Source of the DNA: Amycolatopsis mongoliensis | GTDB taxonomy: Bacteria; Actinomycetota; Actinomycetes; Mycobacteriales; Pseudonocardiaceae | Assembly: GCF_030285665.1 (NCBI RefSeq) | Contig: NZ_CP127295.1 | Coordinates: 372,001 to 436,000 of the forward strand | Length of the DNA: 64,000 nt | Reading direction: 5' to 3' | Part shown: positions 1 through 10,327 of the stretch, piece after piece | How the letters are laid out: each line of letters opens with the position of its first letter | Position numbering within the stretch: the first letter of the stretch is position 1 | Position numbers and translations under genes: made by a program | Notes under the pieces: model-generated | Told to the model about the DNA's origin: nothing | Seen by the model: the letters and a program-made list of their open reading frames with translations, nothing else | The model's database searches: none

Positions 1-133
1 CGGACGTGAAGATCGTCACGGCGGGCTGCCCGGACGCCCCGGCCGACGCCCTGTTCGTGCGTCCGGACGGCGTCGTCGTGTTCAGCGGGGACGATCCGGC
101 GGCGTTGCGGGAAGCAATGACGGCACCGGGGCG

Positions 134-137
<4 letters not shown>
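1..137 (+). CDS. C-terminal fragment of a probable FAD-dependent monooxygenase
   Basis: Open reading continues from the left edge (first full codon at 3) to TGA at 135-137. The visible tail contains [19 protein letters not shown] segment of the type LVRPDGxVxW is typical of the thioredoxin-like C-terminus of aromatic-ring hydroxylases (PheA/TfdB, Rox class), which is the basis for the call. Only about 44 residues are visible, with no FAD or substrate motif, so the function is an inference. The stop overlaps the TTG start of the next gene (TTGA), which suggests translational coupling. Confidence 0.5.
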
Positions 138-1138
<1,001 letters not shown>

Positions 1139-1285
1139 CGTGATCCGACGGTCGGCACGCGTGATCGAAGGGTCGACACGCGTGATTGGACGGACGACAC
1201 GGCGCGGCCTACCCTGCTGCGGCGTGTCGACCCTCTGATCACGCGTGTCGGCCTCCTGATCACGCGTGCCGACCCTCCGGACACA
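1139..1285. repeat. Mirrored array of 21-nt units (3 direct + 3 inverted)
   Basis: Three contiguous direct 21-nt units lie at 1139-1159, 1160-1180 and 1181-1201, with shared pattern CGTGAT...GTCGACACG. After a 21-nt spacer come three inverted units at 1223-1243, 1244-1264 and 1265-1285. The reverse complement of unit 2 matches inverted unit 1 at 19 of 21 positions. The whole can fold into a long stem starting directly after the oxidoreductase stop codon, so it may act as a terminator or RNA structure. The same unit length and mirrored layout recur at 59703-60139. Confidence 0.85.
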
Positions 1286-1604
1286 CGGGAATGGGCAGCT
1301 CCGCGCAGCCGAGGAACGAGTCCCGCATCCGGGACGGGATTTTCTTTTCCATCTTTGACAACAAGATCCGGTCCGTTTGTCAGCGCCGGACAAGAAATGC
1401 GCGGTTACCAGCCCGTGACCGCGTGATCCTGCTCAAGTTCTTGTCTCCCAGCAGGGCCGTGGTTAGCGTACCGACCAGTAGGAAACGGCACGGTGTCCCC
1501 CGAGACCGTGAATGGCCGACAATTGTTACCCCGTTCGGACCATTTCCCCTTGCTCATCTCGGGTGTATTCGACGTGCCGTCGGAACCGCTGGGAAGGCAC
1601 ACGA
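1286..1604. other. Intergenic leader of the mce operon
   Basis: No convincing gene was found on either strand. The stretch must hold the mce operon promoter but no clear -10/-35 pair stands out. An imperfect TetR-like half-palindrome, TACCGACCAGTAGG, is visible near 1467-1480 and might be an operator; this is weak. GGGAAGG at 1591-1597 is the ribosome binding site of the first mce gene. Confidence 0.4.
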
Positions 1605-2399
1605 ATGGCCGAACGGACGACGACGCCGTCGTTCCCCGGGGCCGCCGCGCTGCGGCAGACCGGACGGCTCTACGGGCTCGGCTTCGACGTCATCAGGCTG
1701 ACGTTCCGCCGCCCGTTCCAGGTGCGCGAGCTGATCCAGCAGTTCTGGTTCATCGCGAGCGTCTCGATCCTGCCGACGGCGCTGGTCTCCATCCCGTTCG
1801 GCGCGGTGATCGCGCTGCACATCGGGTCGCTGACCACGCAGATCGGCGCGCAGTCCTTCACCGGCGCGGCCAGCGTGCTCGCGATCATCCAGCAGGCCAG
1901 CCCGATCGTCACCGCGCTGCTCATCGCCGGCGCCGGCGGCAGCGCGATGTGCGCCGACCTCGGCTCGCGCACCATCCGCGAAGAGATCGACGCCATGGAG
2001 GTCCTCGGCGTCTCGCCGGTCCAGCGGCTGATCGTGCCGCGGGTGCTCGCCGCCATGGGTGTCTCGGTCTTCCTCAACGGCATGGTGAGCGTCGTCGGCG
2101 TGCTCGGCGGCTACTTCTTCAACGTGATCATGCAGCACGGGACGCCGGGTGCGTACCTGGCCAGCTTCTCGGCGCTGGCGCAACTGCCCGACCTGTGGAT
2201 CAGCGAGATCAAGGCGATCATCTTCGGCTTCGTCGCCGGGGTCGTCGCCGCCTACCGCGGGCTGAACCCCAAGGGCGGCCCGAAGGGCGTCGGCGACGCC
2301 GTCAACCAGTCCGTGGTCATCACGTTCCTGCTGCTGTTCGTGCTGAACCTCGTGCTCACGACCGTCTACCTGCAACTCGTGCCGCCCAAGGGGAGCTGA
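1605..2399 (+). CDS. yrbEA: YrbE/MlaE-family ABC permease (mce operon, first)
   Basis: Integral membrane permease of a Mce lipid/sterol importer, 264 residues. The family pairs with a second YrbE and an MceG/Mkl ATPase, which is usually encoded elsewhere and is absent here. Seen: about five hydrophobic segments and the conserved cytoplasmic coupling motif REEIDAMEVLGVSPVQRL near residues 125-142. ATG 1605 was chosen over upstream in-frame starts because GGGAAGG sits 7 nt before it and the product begins MAERTT, normal for the family. First gene of a run of ten tightly coupled genes. Confidence 0.93.
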   Translation: MAERTTTPSFPGAAALRQTGRLYGLGFDVIRLTFRRPFQVRELIQQFWFIASVSILPTALVSIPFGAVIALHIGSLTTQIGAQSFTGAASVLAIIQQASPIVTALLIAGAGGSAMCADLGSRTIREEIDAMEVLGVSPVQRLIVPRVLAAMGVSVFLNGMVSVVGVLGGYFFNVIMQHGTPGAYLASFSALAQLPDLWISEIKAIIFGFVAGVVAAYRGLNPKGGPKGVGDAVNQSVVITFLLLFVLNLVLTTVYLQLVPPKGS

Positions 2400-2402
2400 T
2401 CG

Positions 2403-3254
2403 GTGACGACCACGGAAGTCCCCAAGACCGCGCGCCTGCGCGAAGCCGTCGACCGCCGGTTCGGCTTCCTCGACACCCTCGGCGACCAGATCCTGTTCTT
2501 CCTCCGCGCGATCGCGTGGACGCCGCGGGCGCTGCACCGCTACCTGCGCGAGGTCGTCCGCCTGCTCGCCGAGGTCAGCTTCGGCAGCGGCGCGCTCGCC
2601 GTCATCGGCGGCACGATCGGCGTGATGATCGGGATGACCGTCGCCACCGGCACGGTCGTCGGCCTGCAGGGCTACTCCGCGCTCAACCAGGTCGGGACGT
2701 CGGCGTTCGCCGGGTTCGTCTCCGCCTACTTCAACACCCGCGAGATCGCGCCGCTGGTGAGCGGGCTCGCCCTGAGCGCGACCGTCGGCTGCGGCTTCAC
2801 CGCGCAGCTCGGCGCGATGCGGATCTCCGAGGAGATCGACGCCCTGGAGGTCATGGGCATCCCCAGCGTCCCGTACCTGGTGACGACGCGGGTGATCGCC
2901 GGCTTCCTCGCCGTCATCCCGCTCTACGCGATCGGGCTGCTGTCGAGCTACCTCGCCTCGCGGCAGGTCACCGTGTGGTTCTTCGGCCAGTCCGCGGGCA
3001 CCTACGACCACTACTTCCTGCTGTTCCTCCCGCCGGGCGACGTCCTGTGGTCGTTCGGGAAGGTGCTCGTCTTCAGCGTCGTCGTGGTCCTGGCCCACTG
3101 CTACTACGGCTTCCGCGCGAGCGGCGGGCCGGCCGGCGTCGGCGTGGCGGTCGGCCGCGCGGTGCGCACCGCGATCGTCGCGATCAGCGTGCTCGACTTC
3201 TTCCTGTCCCTGGCGATCTGGGGCGCGACGACCACCGTGCAGGTGGCCGGATGA
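2403..3254 (+). CDS. yrbEB: YrbE/MlaE-family ABC permease (mce operon, second)
   Basis: Second permease subunit, 283 residues, GTG start 3 nt after the preceding stop. Seen: a hydrophobic core and the family coupling motif SEEIDALEVMGIPSVPYL near residues 142-159, paralogous to the motif in the first permease. Its stop overlaps the start of the first mce gene (ATGA at 3251-3254). With its partner it should form the transmembrane channel through which substrate delivered by the Mce proteins enters the cell. Confidence 0.93.
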   Translation: MTTTEVPKTARLREAVDRRFGFLDTLGDQILFFLRAIAWTPRALHRYLREVVRLLAEVSFGSGALAVIGGTIGVMIGMTVATGTVVGLQGYSALNQVGTSAFAGFVSAYFNTREIAPLVSGLALSATVGCGFTAQLGAMRISEEIDALEVMGIPSVPYLVTTRVIAGFLAVIPLYAIGLLSSYLASRQVTVWFFGQSAGTYDHYFLLFLPPGDVLWSFGKVLVFSVVVVLAHCYYGFRASGGPAGVGVAVGRAVRTAIVAISVLDFFLSLAIWGATTTVQVAG

Positions 3255-4525
3255 GACGGGAGACCCGCCGCAAGGCCGGGATCCGCACCGCGGGCGTGCT
3301 GTTCCTGGTGGTGATGGGCGTGCTCGTGACGCTCTCGATCAAGGTGTACGACAAGGACTTCGTCAGCACGGTCCCGGTGACGCTCAAGGCGAGCCGCATC
3401 GGCAACCAGCTCTCCCCAGGTGGACAGGTCAAGGCCCGCGGCGTTCTCGTCGGGGAGATCCGCGACGTCCGGGCGACCCCGCAGGGCGCCGAGATAGCGC
3501 TTGCCCTGGAGCCGGGCAAAGTGGACATGCTGCCGCGCAACGTCTCCGCGCTGCTCGTGCCCAAGACGCTGTTCGGCGAGCGGTACGTGCAGCTGTCCAT
3601 TCCGGACGGCGCGCAGGCCCCGCACCTGAGCGCCGGTGACACGATCGAGCAGGACCATTCGGCGAACGCGGTCGAGTTGGAACGGGTCTTCGACAACCTG
3701 CTGCCGGTGCTCAAGGCCGTCCAGCCGCAGAAGCTCGCCACGACGCTGACCGCGGTGTCGACCGCGCTGCAGGGCCGCGGCGAGCAGCTCGGCAAAACGA
3801 TCGACACCGCGTCGGCGTACCTGAAGAACTTCAACCCGGAACTCCCGCAGCTGACCTCGGACCTCCGGAAACTCGCCACGGTCTCGAACCTCTACGGCGA
3901 CATCGCGCCCGACCTGCTCGACGCGCTCACCGCCTCCGCCGTCACGCTCGGCACGGTCAAGGAGAAGGAAGCCGACCTGGCCGGGGTGTACCAGCAGGTG
4001 ACGTCGTCGTCGCAGGAGGTCACCACCTTCCTGGCCAACAACCGCGACAACCTCATCTCGCTGGCCGCCGACAGCCGCGCGCCGCTGGAGATCGCGGCGA
4101 AGTACTCCCCCAGCTTCGCCTGCACGCTGGGCTCGCTCAACGCACTCAGAGGTGCCATGGACAAGGTGCTCGGCGCGGGCACGAAGGAACCGGGTATGCA
4201 CGCCGAAGTCGCGATCACCACCAACAGCGGCAAGTACGTCCCGGGCAAGGACGATCCGCGCTTCACCGGCGGCGGCGAGCCGCGGTGCTACCCCTCCGGC
4301 GTCGCCCCGACCATCGGTACCGCCGCGACGGCACCCGGCGCCGGCGGGCACCCGCTGCTCACCGGCGGCCAGGGCGACCTGGGCGTCGCGAACTCGCCGC
4401 AGGAGCAGCAACTGCTGGCCACGCTCGTCGCCCCGTCGATCGGCGTGCCGACGGCCCAGGTCCCGGGCTGGAGCAGCGTGCTCGTCGGGCCGCTCTACCG
4501 CGGCACGGAGGTGACGCTCAAGTGA
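3251..4525 (+). CDS. mceA: Mce family protein, MceA position
   Basis: First of six Mce substrate-binding proteins, 424 residues. Seen: a short basic N-terminus, one signal-anchor helix (residues ~12-30), then the MlaD/Mce beta domain containing GGQVKARGVLVGEIRDV, followed by a long helical region and a Gly/Pro-rich tail. The ATGA overlap with yrbEB fixes the start. Mce A-F subunits assemble into a tube that carries lipids or sterols from the cell envelope to the YrbE permease (known for the family); the substrate here is unknown. Confidence 0.92.
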   Translation: MRRETRRKAGIRTAGVLFLVVMGVLVTLSIKVYDKDFVSTVPVTLKASRIGNQLSPGGQVKARGVLVGEIRDVRATPQGAEIALALEPGKVDMLPRNVSALLVPKTLFGERYVQLSIPDGAQAPHLSAGDTIEQDHSANAVELERVFDNLLPVLKAVQPQKLATTLTAVSTALQGRGEQLGKTIDTASAYLKNFNPELPQLTSDLRKLATVSNLYGDIAPDLLDALTASAVTLGTVKEKEADLAGVYQQVTSSSQEVTTFLANNRDNLISLAADSRAPLEIAAKYSPSFACTLGSLNALRGAMDKVLGAGTKEPGMHAEVAITTNSGKYVPGKDDPRFTGGGEPRCYPSGVAPTIGTAATAPGAGGHPLLTGGQGDLGVANSPQEQQLLATLVAPSIGVPTAQVPGWSSVLVGPLYRGTEVTLK

Positions 4526-5526
4526 GGAACATCGCCTCCCCGCTCATCAAGAGCCTGATCTTCATCGCCGTGACCGCGCTCGCGACGGCACTGCTGGCCG
4601 TCTCCATCACGAACACCGGCGTCGGCGGCGGCCGGCGGTACACGGCGAAGTTCCTCGACGCCACCGCGCTCAACGTCGGCGACGACGTCCGGATCTCCGG
4701 CGTCCGGGTCGGCCAGGTCGAGTCCCTCGACATCAGCGACCACAACCGGGCGCTGATCGCGTTCTCCCTCGACCAGGGCCGCCGGCTGCCCGCCGACGTC
4801 CGCGCGGTCATCAAGTACCGCAACATGGTCGGCCAGCGCTACATCGCCCTCGAACGCGGCGCCACCGGCACCCGGGACCAGCTGCCCGAGGGCGGTGAGA
4901 TCCCGCTGGACCGCACGACGCCCGCGCTGGACCTCACCGACCTGTTCAACGGCTTCAAGCCGCTGTTCCAGGCGCTGTCGCCGAACGACGTCAACGAGCT
5001 CTCCGGCGAGATCGTCCAGGTGCTGCAGGGCGAGGGCGGCACCGTCGAGAGCCTGCTCACCCACACCGCTTCGCTGACCACCACCCTCGCCGGGCGCGAC
5101 AAGGTGATCGGCGAGGTGATCGGGAACCTCAACTCGGTGCTCAAGACCGTCAACGGCAAGGGGGACGCGCTGGCGAACCTCGTGTCGACCCTGCGGCAGC
5201 TGGTGTCCGGGCTGGCCGGCGACCGCGCCGCGATCGGCGACGCCATCAGCGGGATCGGCGCGCTCGCCGACTCCACGGCCGGGCTGTTCGAGCAGGCGCG
5301 GCCGCCGCTGAAGGAAAGCATCGCCGGGCTGAAGGACGTCGCCGGGACCCTGGTGCAGAACCAGTCCGATGTGGACAGTTTCCTGACCAACCTGCCGGTG
5401 AAGTTCAACGAGATCGGCCGCGTCGCTTCGTACGGCTCGTGGATGAACTTCTTCCTCTGCCGCGCGGTGCTGGAAACCACGCCCCCGCGCGGCGTGATCG
5501 TCCCGACGCCGAGGTGCGACTCATGA
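4522..5526 (+). CDS. mceB: Mce family protein, MceB position
   Basis: 334 residues; GTG start overlaps the mceA stop (GTGA). Seen: signal anchor LIFIAVTALATALLAVSI at the N-terminus, MCE domain with DDVRISGVRVGQVESLDI, and the YRNMVGQRYIALERG segment typical of MceB. A helical region follows and the C-terminus is short with two Cys. Probably cell-envelope anchored and part of the same hexameric transporter as its neighbours. Confidence 0.92.
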   Translation: MRNIASPLIKSLIFIAVTALATALLAVSITNTGVGGGRRYTAKFLDATALNVGDDVRISGVRVGQVESLDISDHNRALIAFSLDQGRRLPADVRAVIKYRNMVGQRYIALERGATGTRDQLPEGGEIPLDRTTPALDLTDLFNGFKPLFQALSPNDVNELSGEIVQVLQGEGGTVESLLTHTASLTTTLAGRDKVIGEVIGNLNSVLKTVNGKGDALANLVSTLRQLVSGLAGDRAAIGDAISGIGALADSTAGLFEQARPPLKESIAGLKDVAGTLVQNQSDVDSFLTNLPVKFNEIGRVASYGSWMNFFLCRAVLETTPPRGVIVPTPRCDS

Positions 5527-6515
5527 AGTCCTTCAAGGAGCGCAACCCGATCGTCATGGGCGTCGTCGGCAGCGTCGCGCTGGCCGCGCTGCTCACCGTC
5601 ACGCTCAACTACGACAACCTGCCGATCGTCGGGGGCGGCACCACCTACGAGGCCGAGTTCTCCGAGGCCGCCGGCCTGCAGCCGGACGACGAGGTCCGGA
5701 TCGCCGGCATCAAGGTCGGTGAGGTCCGCGACGTCACGCTGGCCGACGACCACGTCCTCGTCTCCTTCCGGGTCAAGAACGCCTGGATCGGTGACCGCAC
5801 GACCGCCGACATCAAGATCAAGACGTTGCTGGGCCGCAAGTTCCTCGCGCTGAACCCGACCGGCGACGGTGTCCAGAACCCGAACCAGGCGATTCCGCGC
5901 ACCCGGACCGTCACGCCCTACGACGTCACCGACGCCTTCAACGGACTGGCCGACACCGTCGGCGCCATCGACACGAAACAGCTCGCGGACAGCTTCACCA
6001 CGCTGTCCGACACGTTCCGGAACTCCCCCGAGCACGTCCGCACCGCGCTCGACGGGCTCAGCCGGCTCTCCAAGACGGTGTCCAGCCGGGACGGCCAGAT
6101 CGCCGAGCTGCTGGCCAACGCGCGGAAGCTCACCACGACCCTGGCGAACTCGAACGACGACTTCGAGAAGCTGATCGACGACGGGAACCTGTTGCTCACC
6201 GAGCTGAACCGCCGCCGGGACGCCATCCACGACCTGCTCACCGGGTCGGCCCGGCTGGCCGACCAGCTCCGCGGCCTCGTCGCAGACAACACGGCTCAGC
6301 TGAAGCCCGCGCTGGAATCGCTGAACCAGGTCACCGACCTGCTGAAGCGGCAGAACGACAACCTCACCAAGGGCCTGCAGCTGGCCGGGCCGTACTTCCG
6401 GGTGGTCACCAACGCAACCGGCAACGGCCGCTGGATCGACGCCTACCTCTGCGGGCTGCTGCCCGAGAACCACGACCCCTGCACCCCGCCGAAGAACCCG
6501 GGAGGGGCCAAGTGA
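5523..6515 (+). CDS. mceC: Mce family protein, MceC position
   Basis: 330 residues; ATG overlaps the mceB stop (ATGA). Seen: N-terminal anchor VMGVVGSVALAALLTV, MCE domain with DDEVRIAGIKVGEVRDVTL, and KIKTLLGRKFLALNP, the usual end of the MCE barrel. A helical domain runs to a Cys-containing C-terminus (CGLLPENHDPCTPP). The next gene starts at the overlapping GTGA. Confidence 0.92.
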   Translation: MKSFKERNPIVMGVVGSVALAALLTVTLNYDNLPIVGGGTTYEAEFSEAAGLQPDDEVRIAGIKVGEVRDVTLADDHVLVSFRVKNAWIGDRTTADIKIKTLLGRKFLALNPTGDGVQNPNQAIPRTRTVTPYDVTDAFNGLADTVGAIDTKQLADSFTTLSDTFRNSPEHVRTALDGLSRLSKTVSSRDGQIAELLANARKLTTTLANSNDDFEKLIDDGNLLLTELNRRRDAIHDLLTGSARLADQLRGLVADNTAQLKPALESLNQVTDLLKRQNDNLTKGLQLAGPYFRVVTNATGNGRWIDAYLCGLLPENHDPCTPPKNPGGAK

Positions 6516-7546
6516 CCGCGCTGACCACGACCCGCGCCGGCGTACTGGCGAGCCGGTTCGTCGCCGCCGCGATCCTGCTCGCCCTGCTCGTCACGGCGGC
6601 GCTGTGGTGGGTGTTCTCCGGCTCGGGGCAGCACCACGTCACGGCGTACTTCAGCCGCGCGGTCGGCGTCTACCCCGGCTCCGACGTCCGCGTCCTCGGC
6701 GTCCGGATCGGGCAGGTCGACGCCGTCACCCCGCGCGGCGAGCAGGTCCAGGTCGACCTGAGCGTCGACGGCTCGGTCGGGATCGCCGAGGACACGACGG
6801 TCCTGGTGATCGCGCCCAGCGTCGTCGCCGACCGCTACCTCCAGTTCGCCAAGCCGGCCCGCGGCGGGCCACGGCTGCCCGACGGCGCGAAGATCCCGAT
6901 CCAGCGCACCGCCACCCCCGTGGAGCTCGACCAGCTGTACGCCAGCCTCGACACGCTGTCGAAGGCCCTCGGCCCGAACGGCGCGAACTCCCAGGGCGCG
7001 CTGTCGGACCTGCTGAAGACCGGCGCGCAGAACCTGCAGGGCAACGGCCGCGTGTTCAACGACAGCGTGCGCAACTTCGCGCAGCTGGCGCGCACGCTGG
7101 CCGGGAACTCGGGTGACCTGTTCGGCACCGTCGACGAGCTCCAGCAGTTCACGACCATGCTCGCCACCAACGACGACCAGGTCGGCAACGTCAACCAGCA
7201 GCTCTCGCAGATCTCGAGCACGCTCGCCGCCAACAGCGGCGAACTGGCGCAGGCCCTCGACGGCCTCGGCCGTGCGCTCGGCGACGTCCAGGCGTTCATC
7301 CGGGACAACCGCGGCGCCCTCAAGGCCAATGTGGACAACCTGGTGACGACCACGCGGACGCTCGTCGAACAGCGCGAGTCGCTGGCCGGCACGCTCGACG
7401 CGGTGCCGCTGGCGGTGACGAACGTGCTCCAGTCCGTCGACCCGGACACCGGGCGGCTGCTCGGCCGCGGCAACCTCGACTACTACCTCCAGGGGCTGCC
7501 ACTGCCGGTCACCGGGGATGTCTACACCAACGGGAGTGGGCGATGA
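6512..7546 (+). CDS. mceD: Mce family protein, MceD position
   Basis: 344 residues; GTG overlaps the previous stop. Seen: an N-terminal hydrophobic anchor (residues ~12-32), MCE domain with GSDVRVLGVRIGQVDAVTP, then a long predicted helical region containing heptad-like stretches that would form the needle part of the Mce tube. Position and domain order match MceD of other actinobacteria. Confidence 0.92.
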   Translation: MTALTTTRAGVLASRFVAAAILLALLVTAALWWVFSGSGQHHVTAYFSRAVGVYPGSDVRVLGVRIGQVDAVTPRGEQVQVDLSVDGSVGIAEDTTVLVIAPSVVADRYLQFAKPARGGPRLPDGAKIPIQRTATPVELDQLYASLDTLSKALGPNGANSQGALSDLLKTGAQNLQGNGRVFNDSVRNFAQLARTLAGNSGDLFGTVDELQQFTTMLATNDDQVGNVNQQLSQISSTLAANSGELAQALDGLGRALGDVQAFIRDNRGALKANVDNLVTTTRTLVEQRESLAGTLDAVPLAVTNVLQSVDPDTGRLLGRGNLDYYLQGLPLPVTGDVYTNGSGR

Positions 7547-8622
7547 AGCGCGTCCTCACCGTCGTGGCCGTCGGGTGCCTGGCCCTCGCGGGCTGCTCGC
7601 CGGGCGAGTTCAAGGGCGTCTACGACCTGCCCCTGCCCGGCGGCGCGGACCTCGGCGACCACCCGTACTCGGTGACCGTGCAATTCGCCGACGTGCTGGA
7701 CCTCGTGCCCCAGGCCGCCGTGAAGGTCGCCGACGTCCCGGTCGGGCGGGTGCGGGAGGTCCGGCTGGGCACCGACGGCTGGACCGCCGAGACGGTGCTG
7801 GAGGTCAACGGCGACGTCGCGCTGCCCGCGAACGCGGTCGCGCGGCTGCGGCAGTCCAGCCTGCTGGGCGAGAAGTTCGTCGAGCTGGCCCCGCCGGACG
7901 GCGAGACGCCCGCCGCCGCGAACGGGCGGCTCGCGAACGGCGCCACGATCACCCTGGACCGCACCAACCGCAACCCCGAGTTCGAAGAGATCTTCGGCGC
8001 CCTTTCGCTGCTGCTCAACGGCGGCGGGATCGGTCAGCTGCAGACCATCAACCGCGAGCTCTCGAAGGCGATGGACGGCAACGAGGAGCAGATCCGCTCG
8101 TTCCTGTCCGGGGTCGACACCCTGGTGACCGACCTCGACGCCCACCGCTCGGACATCACCGAAGCGCTCGACGGTCTCAACCGGCTGTCGGCGACGCTCG
8201 CGAACCGGCACGAACAGGTCTCCGGCGCGCTCACCGACCTCACGCCCGGCCTGCAGTCGCTGTCGGACCAGCGCACGCAGCTCGTCTCCATGCTGCAGGC
8301 GCTGGACCGGCTCTCGACGGTGGCCACCGACGTCGTCGACCGCAGCCGCGACGACATGGTCGCCGACCTGCGCGCCCTCGCCCCGATCCTCGGCCAGCTC
8401 GCCAAGGCCGGGAACGACCTGCCGCAGTCGCTGCAGATGCTGCCGACGTTCCCGTTCCCCGACTCGGTGCTGCCGGCGGTGAAGGGTGACTACATCAACG
8501 CCTACGTGTCGATGATCCCGGCGCCCGGCGTGGCGCTGCCCCCGCCCGGCGAAGGCGTCCCACCGGGTCTGCCGCCGCTCCCGCTGCCCAGCAGCGAAGC
8601 CCGTGCCTCCGGAGGCCGCTGA
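7543..8622 (+). CDS. mceE: Mce lipoprotein, MceE position (LprK-like)
   Basis: 359 residues; ATG overlaps the previous stop. Seen: a lipoprotein signal with lipobox LALAGC, so Cys21 is the predicted lipidated residue. The MCE domain includes AAVKVADVPVGRVREVRL and LRQSSLLGEKFVELAPP, followed by helices and a Pro-rich tail. In actinobacterial mce operons the fifth Mce protein is the lipoprotein, so position and lipobox agree. Confidence 0.94.
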   Translation: MKRVLTVVAVGCLALAGCSPGEFKGVYDLPLPGGADLGDHPYSVTVQFADVLDLVPQAAVKVADVPVGRVREVRLGTDGWTAETVLEVNGDVALPANAVARLRQSSLLGEKFVELAPPDGETPAAANGRLANGATITLDRTNRNPEFEEIFGALSLLLNGGGIGQLQTINRELSKAMDGNEEQIRSFLSGVDTLVTDLDAHRSDITEALDGLNRLSATLANRHEQVSGALTDLTPGLQSLSDQRTQLVSMLQALDRLSTVATDVVDRSRDDMVADLRALAPILGQLAKAGNDLPQSLQMLPTFPFPDSVLPAVKGDYINAYVSMIPAPGVALPPPGEGVPPGLPPLPLPSSEARASGGR

Positions 8623-9830
8623 TGCTGACGCGCAGAGTGCGGATCCAGGTCGTTCTGTTCATCGTGATCGCCTTGGCCACCACGGCGTTCGTCGGCGCGA
8701 ACTACGCCGGGCTCGGGCGGCTGTTCGGGGCCGGCAGCTACACGGTCAAGCTGGAGCTCGCCGAAGGCGGCGGGCTGTTCACCAACGGCGAGGTGACCTA
8801 CCGCGGGGTCGCCGTCGGCCGGGTCGGCGAGCTGCGGCTCACCACCACCGGGACCGAGGCCGACCTGCTGATCGACGACGGCGCCCCGCCGATCCCGGCG
8901 GACTCGCGGGCCGTGGTGGCGAACCGGTCCGCGGTCGGCGAGCAGTACGTCGACCTGCAGCCGCGCACGGCCGACGCGCCGTACCTGAACGGGGGCTCGG
9001 TCATCCGGCGGGAGTCGACCACGCTGCCGCTGCCGGTGAACAGCCTGCTGACCGACCTGGACTCGTTCACCGCGTCGGTGCCGACCCAGGACCTGCGCAC
9101 GGTGGTGGACGAGCTCGACGACGCGTTGCACGGCTCGGGCCCGGACCTGCAGACGCTGATGGACTCGGCGACGACGTTCACGCAGCAGGCGAGCGCGCAC
9201 CTGCCGCAGACGTCGAAGCTGATCGGCGACGGCGCGACGGTGCTGCGCACCCAGGTGGACTCCTCGGCGGAGTGGCGGTCGTTCTCCGGCAACGCCAAGG
9301 TGTTCGCGCAGCAGCTGGCGAAGTCGGACGGCGACCTGCGGCGGCTGATCTCGACCGCGCCGCCCGCGGCGACCGAGCTGAGCAGCCTGCTCAAGGAGAA
9401 CGACCCCGGCCTGCCGATCCTGCTGGCCAACCTGCTGACGACGTCCCGGGTGTTCGCCACCCGCACGGCCGCGGAGCAGCAGCTGCTGGCCGACGCACCG
9501 CGCGCGGTGGCCGCCGTGGACTCGGCGCTGGACCGTCAGCACGACCGGCTGCGGATGGGGCTGGTGCTGAACTTCGACGACCCACCGCCGTGCCTGCAGG
9601 GCTACGAGAAGACGCCGCACCGGCCGAGCACGGACCTGACACCGTTGCCGTTCAACACCGACGCGGCCTGCACGCTGCCGTACGGGAACGAAAGCTCGGT
9701 GCGCGGCACGCAGAACGGACCGCATCCACCGGTGCCGGCCCCCGCCCTGCCGGGCGGGCTGACCGGGCCGCTGGGGATCGGCGAGCAGGCGACGTCGACG
9801 AGCCTCGAGGAGATGCTGTGGCTGCAGTGA
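8622..9830 (+). CDS. mceF: Mce family protein, MceF position
   Basis: 402 residues; ATG shares one base with the mceE stop (TGATG). Seen: signal anchor VVLFIVIALATTAFVGANY, MCE domain with NGEVTYRGVAVGRVGELRL, and VGEQYVDLQP, typical of MceF. The C-terminal third is helical and ends in a Pro-rich segment. Last of the six Mce subunits. Confidence 0.93.
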   Translation: MLTRRVRIQVVLFIVIALATTAFVGANYAGLGRLFGAGSYTVKLELAEGGGLFTNGEVTYRGVAVGRVGELRLTTTGTEADLLIDDGAPPIPADSRAVVANRSAVGEQYVDLQPRTADAPYLNGGSVIRRESTTLPLPVNSLLTDLDSFTASVPTQDLRTVVDELDDALHGSGPDLQTLMDSATTFTQQASAHLPQTSKLIGDGATVLRTQVDSSAEWRSFSGNAKVFAQQLAKSDGDLRRLISTAPPAATELSSLLKENDPGLPILLANLLTTSRVFATRTAAEQQLLADAPRAVAAVDSALDRQHDRLRMGLVLNFDDPPPCLQGYEKTPHRPSTDLTPLPFNTDAACTLPYGNESSVRGTQNGPHPPVPAPALPGGLTGPLGIGEQATSTSLEEMLWLQ

Positions 9831-10327
9831 AGCTGAAGCACGCTGCGATGGCACTCGCGGCGGCGGCGGCCGTGTTCGCCGGCTGGTCGGGTTACTCGTG
9901 GTACGCGGCCGCCCACGCGTCTTCGGTGACGTACGGGGTGGCCCGCGACGACGCGCTGACGAGCGGCCGCACCTTGGTGGCGGAGCTGAACACCCTGGAC
10001 TACCACGACGTGAACGGCGGTCTCGGCCGCTGGCTGTCGGCGTCGACGGGCCCGCTGCACGACCAGCTCGCCCGCACGGACGACACGACGAAGAAGACCC
10101 TGGCGGCGAACGCGACGGTGGCGACGGGCCGCGTCCTCGACGCGGCGCTGAGCGAACTGGACGAGCACGCGGGGACGGCGAAGATGCTGGCCTCGGTGGA
10201 GATCACGATGGCGAAGCAGGGAACGGCCCCGGCGGTCAAGCGCAACCGCTTCGCGGCGGCGCTGACCCGGACTCCGGACGGGTGGAAGCTCAGCGCCCTC
10301 GACCAGCTGCCGGTAGGTGCCCGATGA
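9818..10327 (+). CDS. Mce-associated membrane protein
   Basis: 169 residues, one N-terminal membrane helix (KHAAMALAAAAAVFAGWS) and an extracytoplasmic alpha/beta domain of the type found in Mce-associated (Mas) proteins, which have an NTF2/SnoaL-like fold and are thought to stabilise the transporter. GTG 9818 is chosen because GAGGAG lies 5 nt upstream; GTG 9827 would give a GTGA overlap instead. The gene overlaps mceF and is followed by a second Mas gene with an ATGA overlap. Confidence 0.82.
   Translation: MAAVKLKHAAMALAAAAAVFAGWSGYSWYAAAHASSVTYGVARDDALTSGRTLVAELNTLDYHDVNGGLGRWLSASTGPLHDQLARTDDTTKKTLAANATVATGRVLDAALSELDEHAGTAKMLASVEITMAKQGTAPAVKRNRFAAALTRTPDGWKLSALDQLPVGAR

Noticed and set aside
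1139..1285. CRISPR array at the 21-nt repeats
   Set aside because: Units are contiguous without spacers, too short, and mirrored; no cas genes in the window.
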